The position numbers and the translations under genes were made by a program. This document shows, one piece after another, positions 46,396 through 56,382 of a DNA stretch of 64,000 nucleotides (the first letter of the stretch is position 1; each line of letters starts with the position of its first letter). Origin of the DNA: Flavobacteriales bacterium (GTDB lineage Bacteria > Bacteroidota > Bacteroidia > Flavobacteriales_C > GCA-002722245); assembly GCA_947444925.1 (NCBI GenBank), contig CANFBW010000004.1:24010-88009 (forward strand), in the 5' to 3' direction. Below the pieces are notes generated by a model. The model was not told the origin of the DNA. It ran no database searches and saw nothing but the letters and a program-made list of their open reading frames with translations.

Positions 46396-47713
46396 TGGGA
46401 ATAACAACATACCGTCTTTCGATTATCAGCCTGAATTTCGGCAGGAGATGGAAGAGATTTTGCTTAAGAGAAAATCCAAGAAGCGTTTTCTTGCATTTTT
46501 CTTTTGGACGCTCAGCGGGCTCGTGCTTGCCTCTGGATTGTTTTATTTCTTGAATAGAGAACAGGTGTTAACAAATACTGACAGCGCAGCGTTAAAACTG
46601 AATGAGGATTCAAATAAAGAAGATACGTCGATTAATACTGCAGTAACAACACAGCACGCCTTTGCGCCAAAAACGGTGAACGTAAAAAGTGATGAAATGC
46701 AAAATTCCACAACAGAAAGCACCATTGCGAAAACGGAGAAGTTTGTGTCAAAAATTAATAAAAAAGAGCGTGCATTAAAAAGAAACAATACCGCACCTTC
46801 AATGGTCGCCATTCAAGCGACGACAGAAGAGATGGAGATGCAGCAGATAGAAATGCAAGTACAACCGACTTCTTTTTCTAAAGTGCCTGCCAATGATTCT
46901 TCTGTAAGTAGCGACAGCGTTGTTGCAATTATTGAAAACACAGCTGTTTTTAATGACTCTTTAGGTCGCACAGAGCAAAACACAAAGGATGCTAATTTTG
47001 CTGATAGTCTGGCTAAAACGCCAGAAGATTCTGTTAAAAAAACAGGAGCGCAGCATTGGGTTTTACATGTCGGTGCAGGAGGAAACAATAGCATTGGAGA
47101 AGGAGAATACAGCAATGGAATAGCTCCTTCTTATAAACTTGGATTGCATTTCGTGAAAGAAACAGGCAAAGGACACGCTGTTGGAATTGGATTGATGGGC
47201 AAGTATTACCGCGCCCTATACAACTATGGAGGTTACGATACTGTTAAAGTAAATATTGCAAACTCGAACAATCTTGGCTACGATAAAATGGAAGCGCGCG
47301 TGGTAACACACAATCAAAATAATTATGCTATTGGGTTGTCACTGCCTTTGTATTATCAATTTTCTGCCGCTAAATTTAACTTCAGCATTGGTGCGAGCAT
47401 TGACTATTTGCTGTTAAATAATTACACGCAAAGCACCGACAGTTCAAAGTACGGCATCAATACTTTTATTTTCTATACTGAGGTTTTTGTAGAAAAAACA
47501 AATGGAGCAAAAATAGTGAAACAGGATTTTGCAGCTATTAACCGATTCAATGTCGGTCCGTTTGCAGAACTTGCATACCAATTTTCCCCAAAAATTTCAA
47601 TGGGTCTAATGGGGCAAATACTTGTTCAGGATATTACAAATAATTCACTTGTAAACAGTAATAAAAACAGCACTATTTATTCATTAAATATCGGTTTGAA
47701 ATATCATTTTTGA
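46388..47713 (+). CDS. Single-TM protein with C-terminal outer-membrane beta-barrel-like domain
   Basis: 441 residues. A cytoplasmic-type basic N-terminus (residues 1-34), one TM helix (35-54), then a low-complexity Ser/Thr/Asn/Glu linker (55-215) and a barrel-like domain (215-441; HVGAGGNNSIGEGEY, LGLHFVKETGKGHAVGIGLMGKYYRAL, ending IGLKYHF with a terminal Phe). Similar proteins follow ECF sigma genes in many Bacteroidota. The layout could connect inner and outer membranes and act as the sigma partner; that is inference. Confidence 0.65.
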   Translation: MNSGNNNIPSFDYQPEFRQEMEEILLKRKSKKRFLAFFFWTLSGLVLASGLFYFLNREQVLTNTDSAALKLNEDSNKEDTSINTAVTTQHAFAPKTVNVKSDEMQNSTTESTIAKTEKFVSKINKKERALKRNNTAPSMVAIQATTEEMEMQQIEMQVQPTSFSKVPANDSSVSSDSVVAIIENTAVFNDSLGRTEQNTKDANFADSLAKTPEDSVKKTGAQHWVLHVGAGGNNSIGEGEYSNGIAPSYKLGLHFVKETGKGHAVGIGLMGKYYRALYNYGGYDTVKVNIANSNNLGYDKMEARVVTHNQNNYAIGLSLPLYYQFSAAKFNFSIGASIDYLLLNNYTQSTDSSKYGINTFIFYTEVFVEKTNGAKIVKQDFAAINRFNVGPFAELAYQFSPKISMGLMGQILVQDITNNSLVNSNKNSTIYSLNIGLKYHF

Positions 47714-47715
47714 AA

Positions 47716-50700
47716 ATGATTTTTTCAGGTAGTTCGCTATTGGAAGAAGCATACTCTTTTCCGGCAAGAATTCTTGCGTGGATCTTTGTTCTTTTGTTTC
47801 CTCTGAACAGCTATGCTCAGCAAGCCAAGCAGGGCATGGTGAATATTTCGACATCAAAAATCGTTAACGAATATGCTTATCTCACTGCTGACGCCAAAAA
47901 AGGAACATCGATACTGAGTCTTAATAACGCGCTTTTAAATGCCAATAGTCGCTTTACTTCAAATTTAGCAGCAGGTGATTTATTGTACATTATTCAGGTG
48001 CAGGGCGCAACAATATCTACTGCCAATGATTCTACTTTTGGTGCTGTATTGTTATACAATAGCGCAGGCTTGAATGAGTTCGCTCAAGTGCGGTCGATCA
48101 GTGGAAATAGCGTCATCATTGATTGCGGGTTGCAAAATAATTATAGCGCTGCAGGAAAAACCATGGTTGTTCGTGTGCCTCGTTATCAGTCGCTAACAAT
48201 TGGTGCTGCAGGTGTTTTGAGTGCCGATGCGTGGAATGGAAATACGGGAGGTGCAGTGGTTTTGGAGGTAGCAGGAACTTTAACCGTCGATGGAAAAATT
48301 GATGTAAGCGGAAAAGGTTTTAGGGGCGGAGCTTATGACAATGGAACATATGCAGTAACAGATTCAATCAATCATAATCTCTTTGTTAGTGCTGATTCCA
48401 ACGCCAGTGCCGAGAAAGGAGAAAGCATTTCAGGCTATCAAAGTGATTACGATGTTTTTGGTGGAAGGTACGGAAGGGGAGCTGCAGCCAATGGCGGTGG
48501 CGGAGGAAATACGCACAATGCTGGTGGCGGAGGTGGTGCCAATGGCGGTGATATTTTATTGTGGACTGGATTAGGAAATCCAAATCACAAGCATCCTACC
48601 TGGGTGATGGCTTGGAATTTAGAGCAAAGTGCTTTTGCTTTTAAAACTTCGGCAGGTGGAGGAAGAGGAGGTTATTCGTATTCAAAAGTGCTGCAGGATC
48701 CATTGCTTGTTGGTCCTGACTCTTCACTTTGGCAAGGTGATACAAGAAGGAATGTGGGCGGGTATGGCGCTAGACCGTTATCATATGATCCTTCGGGATC
48801 TTTGGTGTTTTTTGGCGGCGGAGGCGGTGCAGGCGATTGCAATAATAATGCAGTAGATACCACAGGAGGCAATGGCGGAGGAATGGTAATTATTGTATCA
48901 AAAGGGAATGTGAGGGGCAATGGGATCATCGTTAGCGATGGTGAAAAAGGTGGTGATACAAGTCCGACCGGACAATTGAATGACGGCGGCGGCGGCGGTG
49001 GTGCAGGTGGATCTGTTGTAATAGTTTCGTTGGGCACAATTTCTGGTTTAACTGTGCAGGCGAATGGAGGTAATGGAGGGAGCCAGTACATTGGTGATTT
49101 ATTGACCAAGAAAAAATATGAAGCCGAAGGTTTGGGTGGTGGCGGTGGAGGCGGCTATGTTGCTACGAGCAATAGTTTGCCATCGGTTTCTGTAAAGGGC
49201 GGAAACAACGGTACTACAACGTCAAAGTCGATGCTAAACTTTATTCACAACGGAGCAACAGATGGTGGTGCCGGTTCAAGTATGGTTATTGGTGCTGGTG
49301 TTTTTAATCCTGTAAAAGTATCGGTTAAGAACGATACTCTTTGTGTCGGGCAATTCGCGACTTTAAGTGCAAATCCTATAGGAGGACTAGCCTCTTTGGT
49401 GGAGTGGTATGCGTCTCCTTCTGACGGATTTCCTGTGCATGCAGGAGGAACATATTCTTTCGTAACCAATAGCGATGTTTGCTATTATGTACAATATTGT
49501 CCGAACATTTACAGAGATACAGTTTGCGCCAAAGTTGTTGCTCCTCCAATTTTTGATTTAGGACCAGAAGTATACGTTTGTGCTGGATTGTCAGTGGAGT
49601 TAGATGCCGGTGTTGAAAAATCTTATTTATGGAATACTGGCGAAAAAACACAAAAAATTTCAGTAAAAAATGCAGGAAAATTTGGGGTGACTGTAAATGC
49701 GTCAACTTGCGGAGCGACTGATTCAGTGCAGGTTTATTTGTCTCCCAATCCTTTTGATTTGGGAGGCGATGTTAGTGTGTGTCAAGGCAATTTGGTCATT
49801 TTAGATGCGGGTTATTGGAGTTCGTATTTGTGGAGCACTGGCGCAACAACAAAGACCATTGGTGTGCTGACGCCTGGGGTTTATAAAGTTTTGGTTTCTT
49901 CTAGTTTTTGCTCTGGTATTGATTCGGTAAAGGTTACCATGTTAGCGCTGCCGCCATTTGTAGTATCAAGTGATACTTTGTGTGAGGGAGAAACAACGGA
50001 GCTTGAAATAAAAATTAATGATCCTTTGCACAATCCGTCTAATTGGCTAGTGCAGTGGCAGGGTGGCGGCACTTCATTGGTGAAAACGATCGGCACTGAA
50101 GGAAAGTACCTTGTTAAAGTAACCAATAAAACCACTTTGTGCGCCGATACTGCTTCGGGATATGTTGTTCTTGATCCGCCATTTGAAATTGATTTAGGAC
50201 CTACGCGCAATATTTGCGAAGGAGATTCTCTTGTTTTAAAAGTGCCGGGAACCTACGCGAATAAAGTGTGGAACAATGGTCACGAAGGAGCATCATTGCT
50301 TGTAAAAAAAACGGGCGCTTATTGGGCTCGTGTAAGCGATGCAGCTGGTTGTTCAGCAGTAAGCAATGTGCAAGTGAATGTTTTGTCGTTTGCAGATTTC
50401 ACTTTGGGCGATGATATTGTAGCATGTATTGGCGAACCTGTAACAGTGGGTACAGCAATTGAGACCGATCATTACCTATGGTCGAATGGATCAACAAGTC
50501 CCCAAATTTCTGTCGATGCCAATGGTGATTATACATTAACTGTTAGCAATCAAATTGCGTGTACAGCTACAGATACCATTAATGTTCAGTTTTTACCTTA
50601 TCCCAAAGTGTATCCCGCCAACGATACCACTTTGTGTTTTTTAGATTCAAAAGGCAAAGTTACGTTGAGTGCCGAATTTAAAGAAGGATATAAGTATTTG

Positions 50701-51111
50701 TGGAGTACAGGAGATACAAATGTTGCCATAGATGTTGCTGCTGAAGGGGTTTATTTATTGAAAATACAATTGCCCGCGGTGAGTTGTGTGTACCGCAAAG
50801 AGGTGAAAGTTGATGATTACTGTGATGCACACATTTATTTTCCAAATGCTTTTACACCCAATGGCGATGGCGTAAATGATGTTTTTTATACACCCAATTT
50901 TGCATTGAAGGGATATCGCTTGTTGATTTTCGACCGATGGGGACAACAACTTTTTGAAACCCATGATCCTACTTTGGGTTGGGATGGTCGCTATCAGGGA
51001 AGGTTGGTGCAGCAAGATGTATATGTGTGGAAAGTGTATTTTGATGTGGAGCTAGAAGAGGGGGGCATTAAGAAGGATTCTCGGATTGGAAGGGTGACTT
51101 TGTTGCGATAG
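47716..51111 (+). CDS. Giant T9SS type B (gliding-motility C-terminal domain) surface protein
   Basis: 1131 residues from the ATG at 47716, 2 bp after the preceding stop codon. A signal peptide (ends ...NSYAQ) is followed by a Gly-rich beta region with many GGGGG runs (about 60-490), then at least four Ig/PKD-like modules of about 80 residues with the pattern LG-x-D-x-x-(V/I)-C-x-G, YLWSTG, (Y/F)-x-V-x-V (about 535-1030). The C-terminus is the type B sorting domain (IYFPNAFTPNGDGVNDVF ... DRWGQQLF ... WDGRYQG). Likely an adhesin or surface fibre; third gene of the sigma operon. Confidence 0.85.
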   Translation: MIFSGSSLLEEAYSFPARILAWIFVLLFPLNSYAQQAKQGMVNISTSKIVNEYAYLTADAKKGTSILSLNNALLNANSRFTSNLAAGDLLYIIQVQGATISTANDSTFGAVLLYNSAGLNEFAQVRSISGNSVIIDCGLQNNYSAAGKTMVVRVPRYQSLTIGAAGVLSADAWNGNTGGAVVLEVAGTLTVDGKIDVSGKGFRGGAYDNGTYAVTDSINHNLFVSADSNASAEKGESISGYQSDYDVFGGRYGRGAAANGGGGGNTHNAGGGGGANGGDILLWTGLGNPNHKHPTWVMAWNLEQSAFAFKTSAGGGRGGYSYSKVLQDPLLVGPDSSLWQGDTRRNVGGYGARPLSYDPSGSLVFFGGGGGAGDCNNNAVDTTGGNGGGMVIIVSKGNVRGNGIIVSDGEKGGDTSPTGQLNDGGGGGGAGGSVVIVSLGTISGLTVQANGGNGGSQYIGDLLTKKKYEAEGLGGGGGGGYVATSNSLPSVSVKGGNNGTTTSKSMLNFIHNGATDGGAGSSMVIGAGVFNPVKVSVKNDTLCVGQFATLSANPIGGLASLVEWYASPSDGFPVHAGGTYSFVTNSDVCYYVQYCPNIYRDTVCAKVVAPPIFDLGPEVYVCAGLSVELDAGVEKSYLWNTGEKTQKISVKNAGKFGVTVNASTCGATDSVQVYLSPNPFDLGGDVSVCQGNLVILDAGYWSSYLWSTGATTKTIGVLTPGVYKVLVSSSFCSGIDSVKVTMLALPPFVVSSDTLCEGETTELEIKINDPLHNPSNWLVQWQGGGTSLVKTIGTEGKYLVKVTNKTTLCADTASGYVVLDPPFEIDLGPTRNICEGDSLVLKVPGTYANKVWNNGHEGASLLVKKTGAYWARVSDAAGCSAVSNVQVNVLSFADFTLGDDIVACIGEPVTVGTAIETDHYLWSNGSTSPQISVDANGDYTLTVSNQIACTATDTINVQFLPYPKVYPANDTTLCFLDSKGKVTLSAEFKEGYKYLWSTGDTNVAIDVAAEGVYLLKIQLPAVSCVYRKEVKVDDYCDAHIYFPNAFTPNGDGVNDVFYTPNFALKGYRLLIFDRWGQQLFETHDPTLGWDGRYQGRLVQQDVYVWKVYFDVELEEGGIKKDSRIGRVTLLR

Positions 51112-51159
51112 AAAGTTAGCAAGCGCTTTTGTATCAATTTACTGAAATGTAAACATGCG

Positions 51160-51192
51160 CTACCAAAAGTATTCACTTCCGCATTAATTGTA
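51160..51192 (+). promoter_or_regulatory. Diverged candidate ECF promoter upstream of GH5
   Basis: CTACC then 15 nt then CGCATT. The stretch TATTCACTTCCGCATTAATT matches the promoter region before the 53392 gene at nearly every base, but the -35-like part is degenerate. It is 133 nt from the GH5 start. Confidence 0.3.
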
Positions 51193-51324
51193 GCCATCTA
51201 GATAATTGAGGTGATGAACAATCCACTCAAAAACATGGAAGACCAAAAAAATAATAAAACAATTGCTGTGCTTATTTTTGTAAATTAGAAACTTCAATTT
51301 TTTTATGATTTAAAGTAATAGCAG

Positions 51325-53238
51325 ATGAAGATACGATCGTTTATTTTTTTTGCAACAATGTTTTTTGCGTCATTTCATTCATTAAATGCGCAGGGCTTCT
51401 TGCATGCTAGTGGAACCAAAATAGTGGATGGCAACGGAGCAAATTATATCCTTAAAGGAATGGGGCTTGGTGGATGCATGGTTCAAGAACCATACATGAT
51501 GTTGGTTTCGGCGAGTGCCCCCGCGGGTCAGCATTCTATATTTGCTGATATTGAAGCATTGATAGGCAAAGAAAAGTTAAACACATATCAGCAAGCTTGG
51601 CTTAAGAATTATTTTAGTGAAGATGATGTTATTGCAATGAAAGCTGCGGGTTTTAATTCTATTCGCTTGCCAATGCATTATAATTTATATACACTGCCTA
51701 TTGAGGACGAACCTATTCAAGGGCAAGATACCTGGTTGCAAACAGGCTTTGAATTAACGGATAGTATTTTAAAATGGTGTAAGAAGTATGAACTGTATTT
51801 AATTCTCGATTTGCATGCTGCGCCAGGCGGACAAGGTTTAGACGGCAATATCAGCGATTATGACAATTCTAAACCTTCGCTATGGGATAGCCCAGAAAAC
51901 AAGCGCAAAACAATTGCACTTTGGGGGAAATTGGCTGAGCGATATGCCAATGAAACTTGGATTGGAGGTTACGATTTAATTAATGAAACAAATTGGAAAT
52001 TTGATGGTTCCAACAGTAACGGTTGTAACGACAATATCAATGCTCCATTGAAATCATTGATGAATGATATGGTTAAAGAAGTCAGGAAGTTTGATGCTAA
52101 TCATTTGATTTTTGTTGAAGGTAATTGTTGGGCAAAAAATCACAAAGGCTTATGGTCATTTGATGACAGCAATATTGCCTTAAGTTTTCACAAATATTGG
52201 GATAGCAATGTTTTGAGCAGTATTCAAGGCTATCTCAATTTAAGCAATCAATATAATGTTCCGCTATGGATGGGTGAATCCGGTGAAAATACCGATAAAT
52301 GGTATACTGATGCAGTTGTGCTTTTAGAAGAAAATAACATTGGATGGGCATGGTGGTCGTGGAAAAAAATGGAATCTAATTCTGGATCGTATTCCATTAA
52401 AAAACCCGCAGCTTATCAAACATTAATTAGCTATTGGAAGAGTGGAGGAACAAAACCTGATACAGCCGCTGCTTTTAACGCGATGATGCAGCTTGCTGAA
52501 AATGCTAAAATTCAAAATTGTGTGCGTAATAATACTGCTATTAGTGCATTGTTTACAGGAAAAGAAGATTGTTCAACAAAACAAGCCGTTCTTGTGCCTG
52601 CAACAATTCAAGCCGAAAATTATTGTAGTATGTTTGGTGTGCAAGCAGAAACAACCTTAGATATTAATGGTGGTGAAGATGTAGGTTATCTTGATTCGAA
52701 CGATTGGATATCATGGAATATCGATGTGCCTGAAGCCGCTTTGTACACAGTTTCATATAGAGTAGCTAGCTTAAACGGAGGCGCAAAATTTCAGATTGAA
52801 AATTTTGGAACAAGCAGCGTCTATGGTTTGATGGATGTGCCCAAAACAGATGGCTGGCAAACATGGGCAACAATTTCACATGACGTAGCTTTAAGCACTG
52901 GTAAACAAACCCTAAGGTTGCTTGTAAATGCTGCTGGATGTAATATTAACTGGCTTTCAATTGAAAAGTCGAATTCTATTTATGCCAATAATCCAAATGT
53001 AGTTGGTGAGCCTTTTATTGTTTCTCCAAACCCTACGGCCGACTATTTTACAGTAAGTAACGTGGAGAAAATTTATCGAGTTGAAGTACTTGATTTATTA
53101 GGTCAGCAAGTGATGGTTTTTACAAATAAGGAAGAATTTTCAAATATGAACATGAGTGCCCTTCCGAATGGCTTATATGTCGTAAATATTATTGATGTTC
53201 ATTATTTAAGTGCAAATCGAATTTTGGTTAAAAAATAG
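51325..53238 (+). CDS. GH5 family glycosidase with CBM6 and T9SS sorting domain
   Basis: 637 residues with signal peptide (to ...NAQG). The GH5 barrel (about 30-390) starts YILKGMGLGG. Acid/base Glu in YDLINETNW (near 219), LSFHKYWD, nucleophile Glu in LWMGESGEN (near 316), and AWWSWKKME. A CBM6-like domain (about 423-550; IQAENYCSM, VGYLDSNDWISWNIDVP, LRLLVNAAGCNINWLSIE) and a type A sorting domain (SPNPTADYFTVSN) follow. Likely a secreted beta-glucanase; the exact glucan is uncertain. Confidence 0.88.
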   Translation: MKIRSFIFFATMFFASFHSLNAQGFLHASGTKIVDGNGANYILKGMGLGGCMVQEPYMMLVSASAPAGQHSIFADIEALIGKEKLNTYQQAWLKNYFSEDDVIAMKAAGFNSIRLPMHYNLYTLPIEDEPIQGQDTWLQTGFELTDSILKWCKKYELYLILDLHAAPGGQGLDGNISDYDNSKPSLWDSPENKRKTIALWGKLAERYANETWIGGYDLINETNWKFDGSNSNGCNDNINAPLKSLMNDMVKEVRKFDANHLIFVEGNCWAKNHKGLWSFDDSNIALSFHKYWDSNVLSSIQGYLNLSNQYNVPLWMGESGENTDKWYTDAVVLLEENNIGWAWWSWKKMESNSGSYSIKKPAAYQTLISYWKSGGTKPDTAAAFNAMMQLAENAKIQNCVRNNTAISALFTGKEDCSTKQAVLVPATIQAENYCSMFGVQAETTLDINGGEDVGYLDSNDWISWNIDVPEAALYTVSYRVASLNGGAKFQIENFGTSSVYGLMDVPKTDGWQTWATISHDVALSTGKQTLRLLVNAAGCNINWLSIEKSNSIYANNPNVVGEPFIVSPNPTADYFTVSNVEKIYRVEVLDLLGQQVMVFTNKEEFSNMNMSALPNGLYVVNIIDVHYLSANRILVKK

Positions 53239-53332
53239 GTTTAGATTCACTTTTGATTGATGCTGTGGAGGCAATTGTGTGTATTCAAACTATTTGCGTC
53301 GCAGAATGAGGCTATTATTTTTTTTTAAAATC

Positions 53333-53368
53333 TACCCAACCTATTCTTATTCACTTCCGTATTTATTG
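53333..53368 (+). promoter_or_regulatory. Candidate ECF-sigma promoter (copy 3)
   Basis: TACCCAACCT (53333-53342), 15 nt, CGTATTTATTG (53358-53368), 23 nt before the ATG of the beta-helix gene. Confidence 0.5.
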
Positions 53369-53391
53369 TAAACCCCTAAATATTAAAGGTT

Positions 53392-54663
53392 ATGAATAAA
53401 TATATTTACTCTCTTGTTTTACTTGCTTTTTCTTATGTGTTAGGTAATGCACAAACAGTAAACATTAGCACTCCTGCTGCTTTGCAAGCTGCTTTAGATG
53501 CTGCTAAACCCGGACAAACCATTGTAATGGCTCCCGGACGCTATTTCCAAAAAGGAGGATTCAAAATTAAATCCGGCATAAAAGGAACGGCCAATCAACC
53601 AATCACATTGGCGGGTACGTCAGATGTAGTTCTTGAAACAGAAAGCGTTGATCGCACCGTAGGCACCTACGCGTTGTACCTTGCTGGTAAAAATGATTAT
53701 TGGATTTTAGATGGTTTTTCAGTTCGGTTAGCAGCAAAGGGAATTGTGACGGATAGTGCATCTCATACTATTATCAGAAATATTCGCGTGACTTATATTG
53801 GTGCAGAGGGTATTCATTTGCGCAGCTTTAGTTCTTACAATACCATTGAAAACTGTTTCGTTGATTCCATGGGACAAGATAGTTATATGAAAACCAATGG
53901 CTATGCGGAAGGGATTTATATTGGTTCGGCCAATGGCACCAACTGGACAAAATACACTGGCGGAAAACCTGATACTTGCAACTACAACATTGTTTCAGCT
54001 TGTTCATTTGGTGATTTTGTGCCTTCTGAAAATATTGATATTAAAGAAGGAACCGTTGGTGGTACCATCACGGGGTGCGTTTTTAATGGAAAAGGATTGA
54101 ATGGAGCGAATTCTGCCGACTCATGGATAGATGTAAAAGGAGATCGCTACACCATTGAGTGCAACACTGGAACAACAATAATTGGCGCTGCTGCCAGCGG
54201 ATATCAGGTGCATGAAAACACTGTGAACAGTATTGTATATGGTCACGACAACATCTTTTCCAACAACCAGGCAAACATTGCCTCAGGATTGTACGCTTTT
54301 TATTTGCACAAAACAGGCATGAGTACAATTTGCAGCAATAACAGCGTCACCGGAGGATTGCTTTTTAAAGGCACGCTTACCAATTGCACGAGTACCGCAA
54401 GCTGCTTAACAACAGGAATTGTTAGTCATGAAAAAAACACTACTGTTTCATTGTATCCAAATCCTGCGAGCGATGTAATCTCTATCAGCATTTCTACAAA
54501 CACAAAAGCAAATTACTTTATTTGCGATGTGCTGGGTAAAATAGTGAAAACAGGTAGCGTGTCGGCCCACAATTCAATAATTGACATCTCGTCATTGAAC
54601 AATGGTTTGTATTTCTTTAATTCAGCAGAATTAAAAAGTAGTTTGAAATTTATTAAGGAGTAA
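53392..54663 (+). CDS. T9SS-exported parallel beta-helix protein (pectate-lyase-like)
   Basis: 423 residues with signal peptide (ends ...GNAQ). ISTPAALQAALDAAKPGQT and IVMAPGRYF open a right-handed beta-helix with repeated YWILDGF, HTIIRNIRVT, YNTIENCFVDS rungs, as in PL6/PL9/PL1-like lyases; the family cannot be fixed by eye. The DSWIDVKGDRYTIECN region could hold catalytic or calcium residues. A type A sorting domain (LYPNPASDVISIS) ends the protein. Likely a pectin or alginate-type lyase exported to the surface. Confidence 0.8.
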   Translation: MNKYIYSLVLLAFSYVLGNAQTVNISTPAALQAALDAAKPGQTIVMAPGRYFQKGGFKIKSGIKGTANQPITLAGTSDVVLETESVDRTVGTYALYLAGKNDYWILDGFSVRLAAKGIVTDSASHTIIRNIRVTYIGAEGIHLRSFSSYNTIENCFVDSMGQDSYMKTNGYAEGIYIGSANGTNWTKYTGGKPDTCNYNIVSACSFGDFVPSENIDIKEGTVGGTITGCVFNGKGLNGANSADSWIDVKGDRYTIECNTGTTIIGAAASGYQVHENTVNSIVYGHDNIFSNNQANIASGLYAFYLHKTGMSTICSNNSVTGGLLFKGTLTNCTSTASCLTTGIVSHEKNTTVSLYPNPASDVISISISTNTKANYFICDVLGKIVKTGSVSAHNSIIDISSLNNGLYFFNSAELKSSLKFIKE

Positions 54664-54740
54664 AGGTAAATTGACAAACTTTGTATTAGTTTGCAAGGTG
54701 AATTTGCCATTGAATTCATTACTATTTTTGGACACTGCTT

Positions 54741-55856
54741 ATGAAACACTTTCTTTCTTTTATATGCGCAACATTAGCAATATCATCGCTAAATGCGCAA
54801 ACCGATGTTTTTGGAATCACGCAGTTGTATACTTCAAAGCAAGGATTTAGAGAGTGGACTTCCGCACACTGGAACAACAATGTGAGTCGCACCATTACGT
54901 ATGCATCAGATGCTTATGATCCCACCAATTGGACCGAGGATCACAGTGGCAGTGCCAATGGTTTTTATATTGACGGTAAAGGTGTGATTACGATGTACGG
55001 TACGCCACGTTTTCATGTGAATCCGAAAATAAATTCCAAAGTCTCGGCTCAGGTTTTTACCAATATTGAGTTCACTGCCTACTATAAAAAGAAAGGTGCA
55101 CAAGGTGCAAATTATGGTGGAATGATAGTAGGTATGAGAGGTTCGGCAAATGGACACGGCTCTTCTGGCGGAAATACCTGCGATGCGCAATGCTATATGG
55201 GGCGCTTTCGCAACGATGGCAAATGGGATTTTGAAAAAGAATTGAAACATCCCGCTACTACTTATTTTTCGGGATCGGGATATATGAAACAGGATCCTTT
55301 GTGGGGTGGAAAAAAGTTGCCTGAAAATAAGTGGATAGGTATGAAGTATATTTTAGTCAACGTAAATAATACGGTGAAAATGACTTTGTATATTGATACT
55401 GTGTCCAATGGAAATCCTGTGAATGGTGGCGTATGGAAATTGGTGGGTGAGGTCATTGACAATGGCGCTAATTTTCAAGGGGCTGATATTTCTGGCTGTA
55501 CTTATACCGATCAGTACATGCCTATCACTGCTGGTGGAAATGTTTTTTGGAGAACCGACAATGACACGGCGCAATATAAAATGGTTTCAATTCGCGAGAT
55601 TGATCCCACTTTAACTTCGGTTGCGGAAGAGCTTGCGAACAATGAGAAAATTTCTTTTCTCTTTTCGCCCAATGAAGTGAATATTGTGAGTGAAGCACAA
55701 ATTTTTAAAATTGAAATTATTGATGGGGATGGCCGAACAGTTTTGAATGATGCGCTTCATAACAACACTTTGAATATTTCAAATTTAGCAACAGGTGTTT
55801 ATGTGTTGCGTGCTACTACATCAGCAGGAGCAATAGTTAAACGATTTGTGCATTGA
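54741..55856 (+). CDS. T9SS-exported jelly-roll-like protein of unknown family
   Basis: 371 residues with signal peptide (ends ...LNAQT). The mature part (about 20-290) is a beta-rich, aromatic domain with INSKVSAQVFTNIEFTAYYK, GANYGGMIVGMRG, HG...CDAQCYMGRF and WIGMKYILVNVNN, resembling concanavalin-like lyase or lectin folds. A type A sorting domain follows. The company of GH5, GH8 and lyase genes suggests a polysaccharide role, but I recognise no catalytic motif. A -7-like TATTTTTG (54723-54730) precedes it. Confidence 0.65.
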   Translation: MKHFLSFICATLAISSLNAQTDVFGITQLYTSKQGFREWTSAHWNNNVSRTITYASDAYDPTNWTEDHSGSANGFYIDGKGVITMYGTPRFHVNPKINSKVSAQVFTNIEFTAYYKKKGAQGANYGGMIVGMRGSANGHGSSGGNTCDAQCYMGRFRNDGKWDFEKELKHPATTYFSGSGYMKQDPLWGGKKLPENKWIGMKYILVNVNNTVKMTLYIDTVSNGNPVNGGVWKLVGEVIDNGANFQGADISGCTYTDQYMPITAGGNVFWRTDNDTAQYKMVSIREIDPTLTSVAEELANNEKISFLFSPNEVNIVSEAQIFKIEIIDGDGRTVLNDALHNNTLNISNLATGVYVLRATTSAGAIVKRFVH

Positions 55857-55955
55857 CGTGCATAAATTCATTTTTGAGTTCATTGCGTGCGTATTTTTCA
55901 GTACTTACCTAAGCTTACTAAATTGACAAACGTTTTTTTAGCATTTAGCTATTTT

Positions 55956-56061
55956 TTTTCGTTTCTGGAATTAACGAGTCACGAAGTACACTTTCTAAGT
56001 TTTGATTATGGTTGGGCGTAATTGTGCCAGCACTCTAACGGAAATGGCGATAGACCCTTTG
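55956..56061. repeat. 106-bp direct repeat, left copy
   Basis: Matches 57363-57468 at a constant offset of 1407 bp with three mismatches and no gaps. The two copies bracket the stutter array, the mazEF promoter, a MITE and mazEF. Confidence 0.9.
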
Positions 56062-56285
56062 ATACAGTGACAGCGTAATACAGTGACGACTAATACAGGA
56101 CTAATACAGTGACAGGACTAATACAGTGACAGCAGGAATAATACAGTGACAGCAATACAGTGAAATACAGTGACAGCGACCTAATTAATTCAATACAGTG
56201 ACAATTCAATACAGTGACAGCGACCTAATTCAATACAGTGACAGCGACCTAATTAGCAATACAGTGACAGCGACCTAATTAATTT
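56061..56285. repeat. Irregular stutter array of AATACAGTGACAGCGACCTAATT units
   Basis: About twelve copies of the core AATACAGTGACA. Each runs on for a different length (as short as AATACAG, as long as the full 23-bp unit plus AATT) before starting again. Later copies are longer and more regular (spacing 24-26 bp). It begins exactly at the end of the left 106-bp direct repeat. Confidence 0.85.
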
Positions 56286-56382
56286 GATATTTGAATAGTA
56301 TGATCGCTGTCGCGCTATTGCTGTGCACCCTGTCAAATACAGAAGATTTTACGGGTGCACCTGATGGGGTAGAAACAATGAA

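Noticed and set aside
48672..49109. Pro-rich 145-residue minus-strand frame
   Set aside because: It is the mirror of the Gly-rich repeats of the giant T9SS protein.
56061..56285. CRISPR array or plasmid-type iterons
   Set aside because: Spacers are absent or are partial copies of the unit itself, the period is not constant, and no cas or rep gene is nearby.
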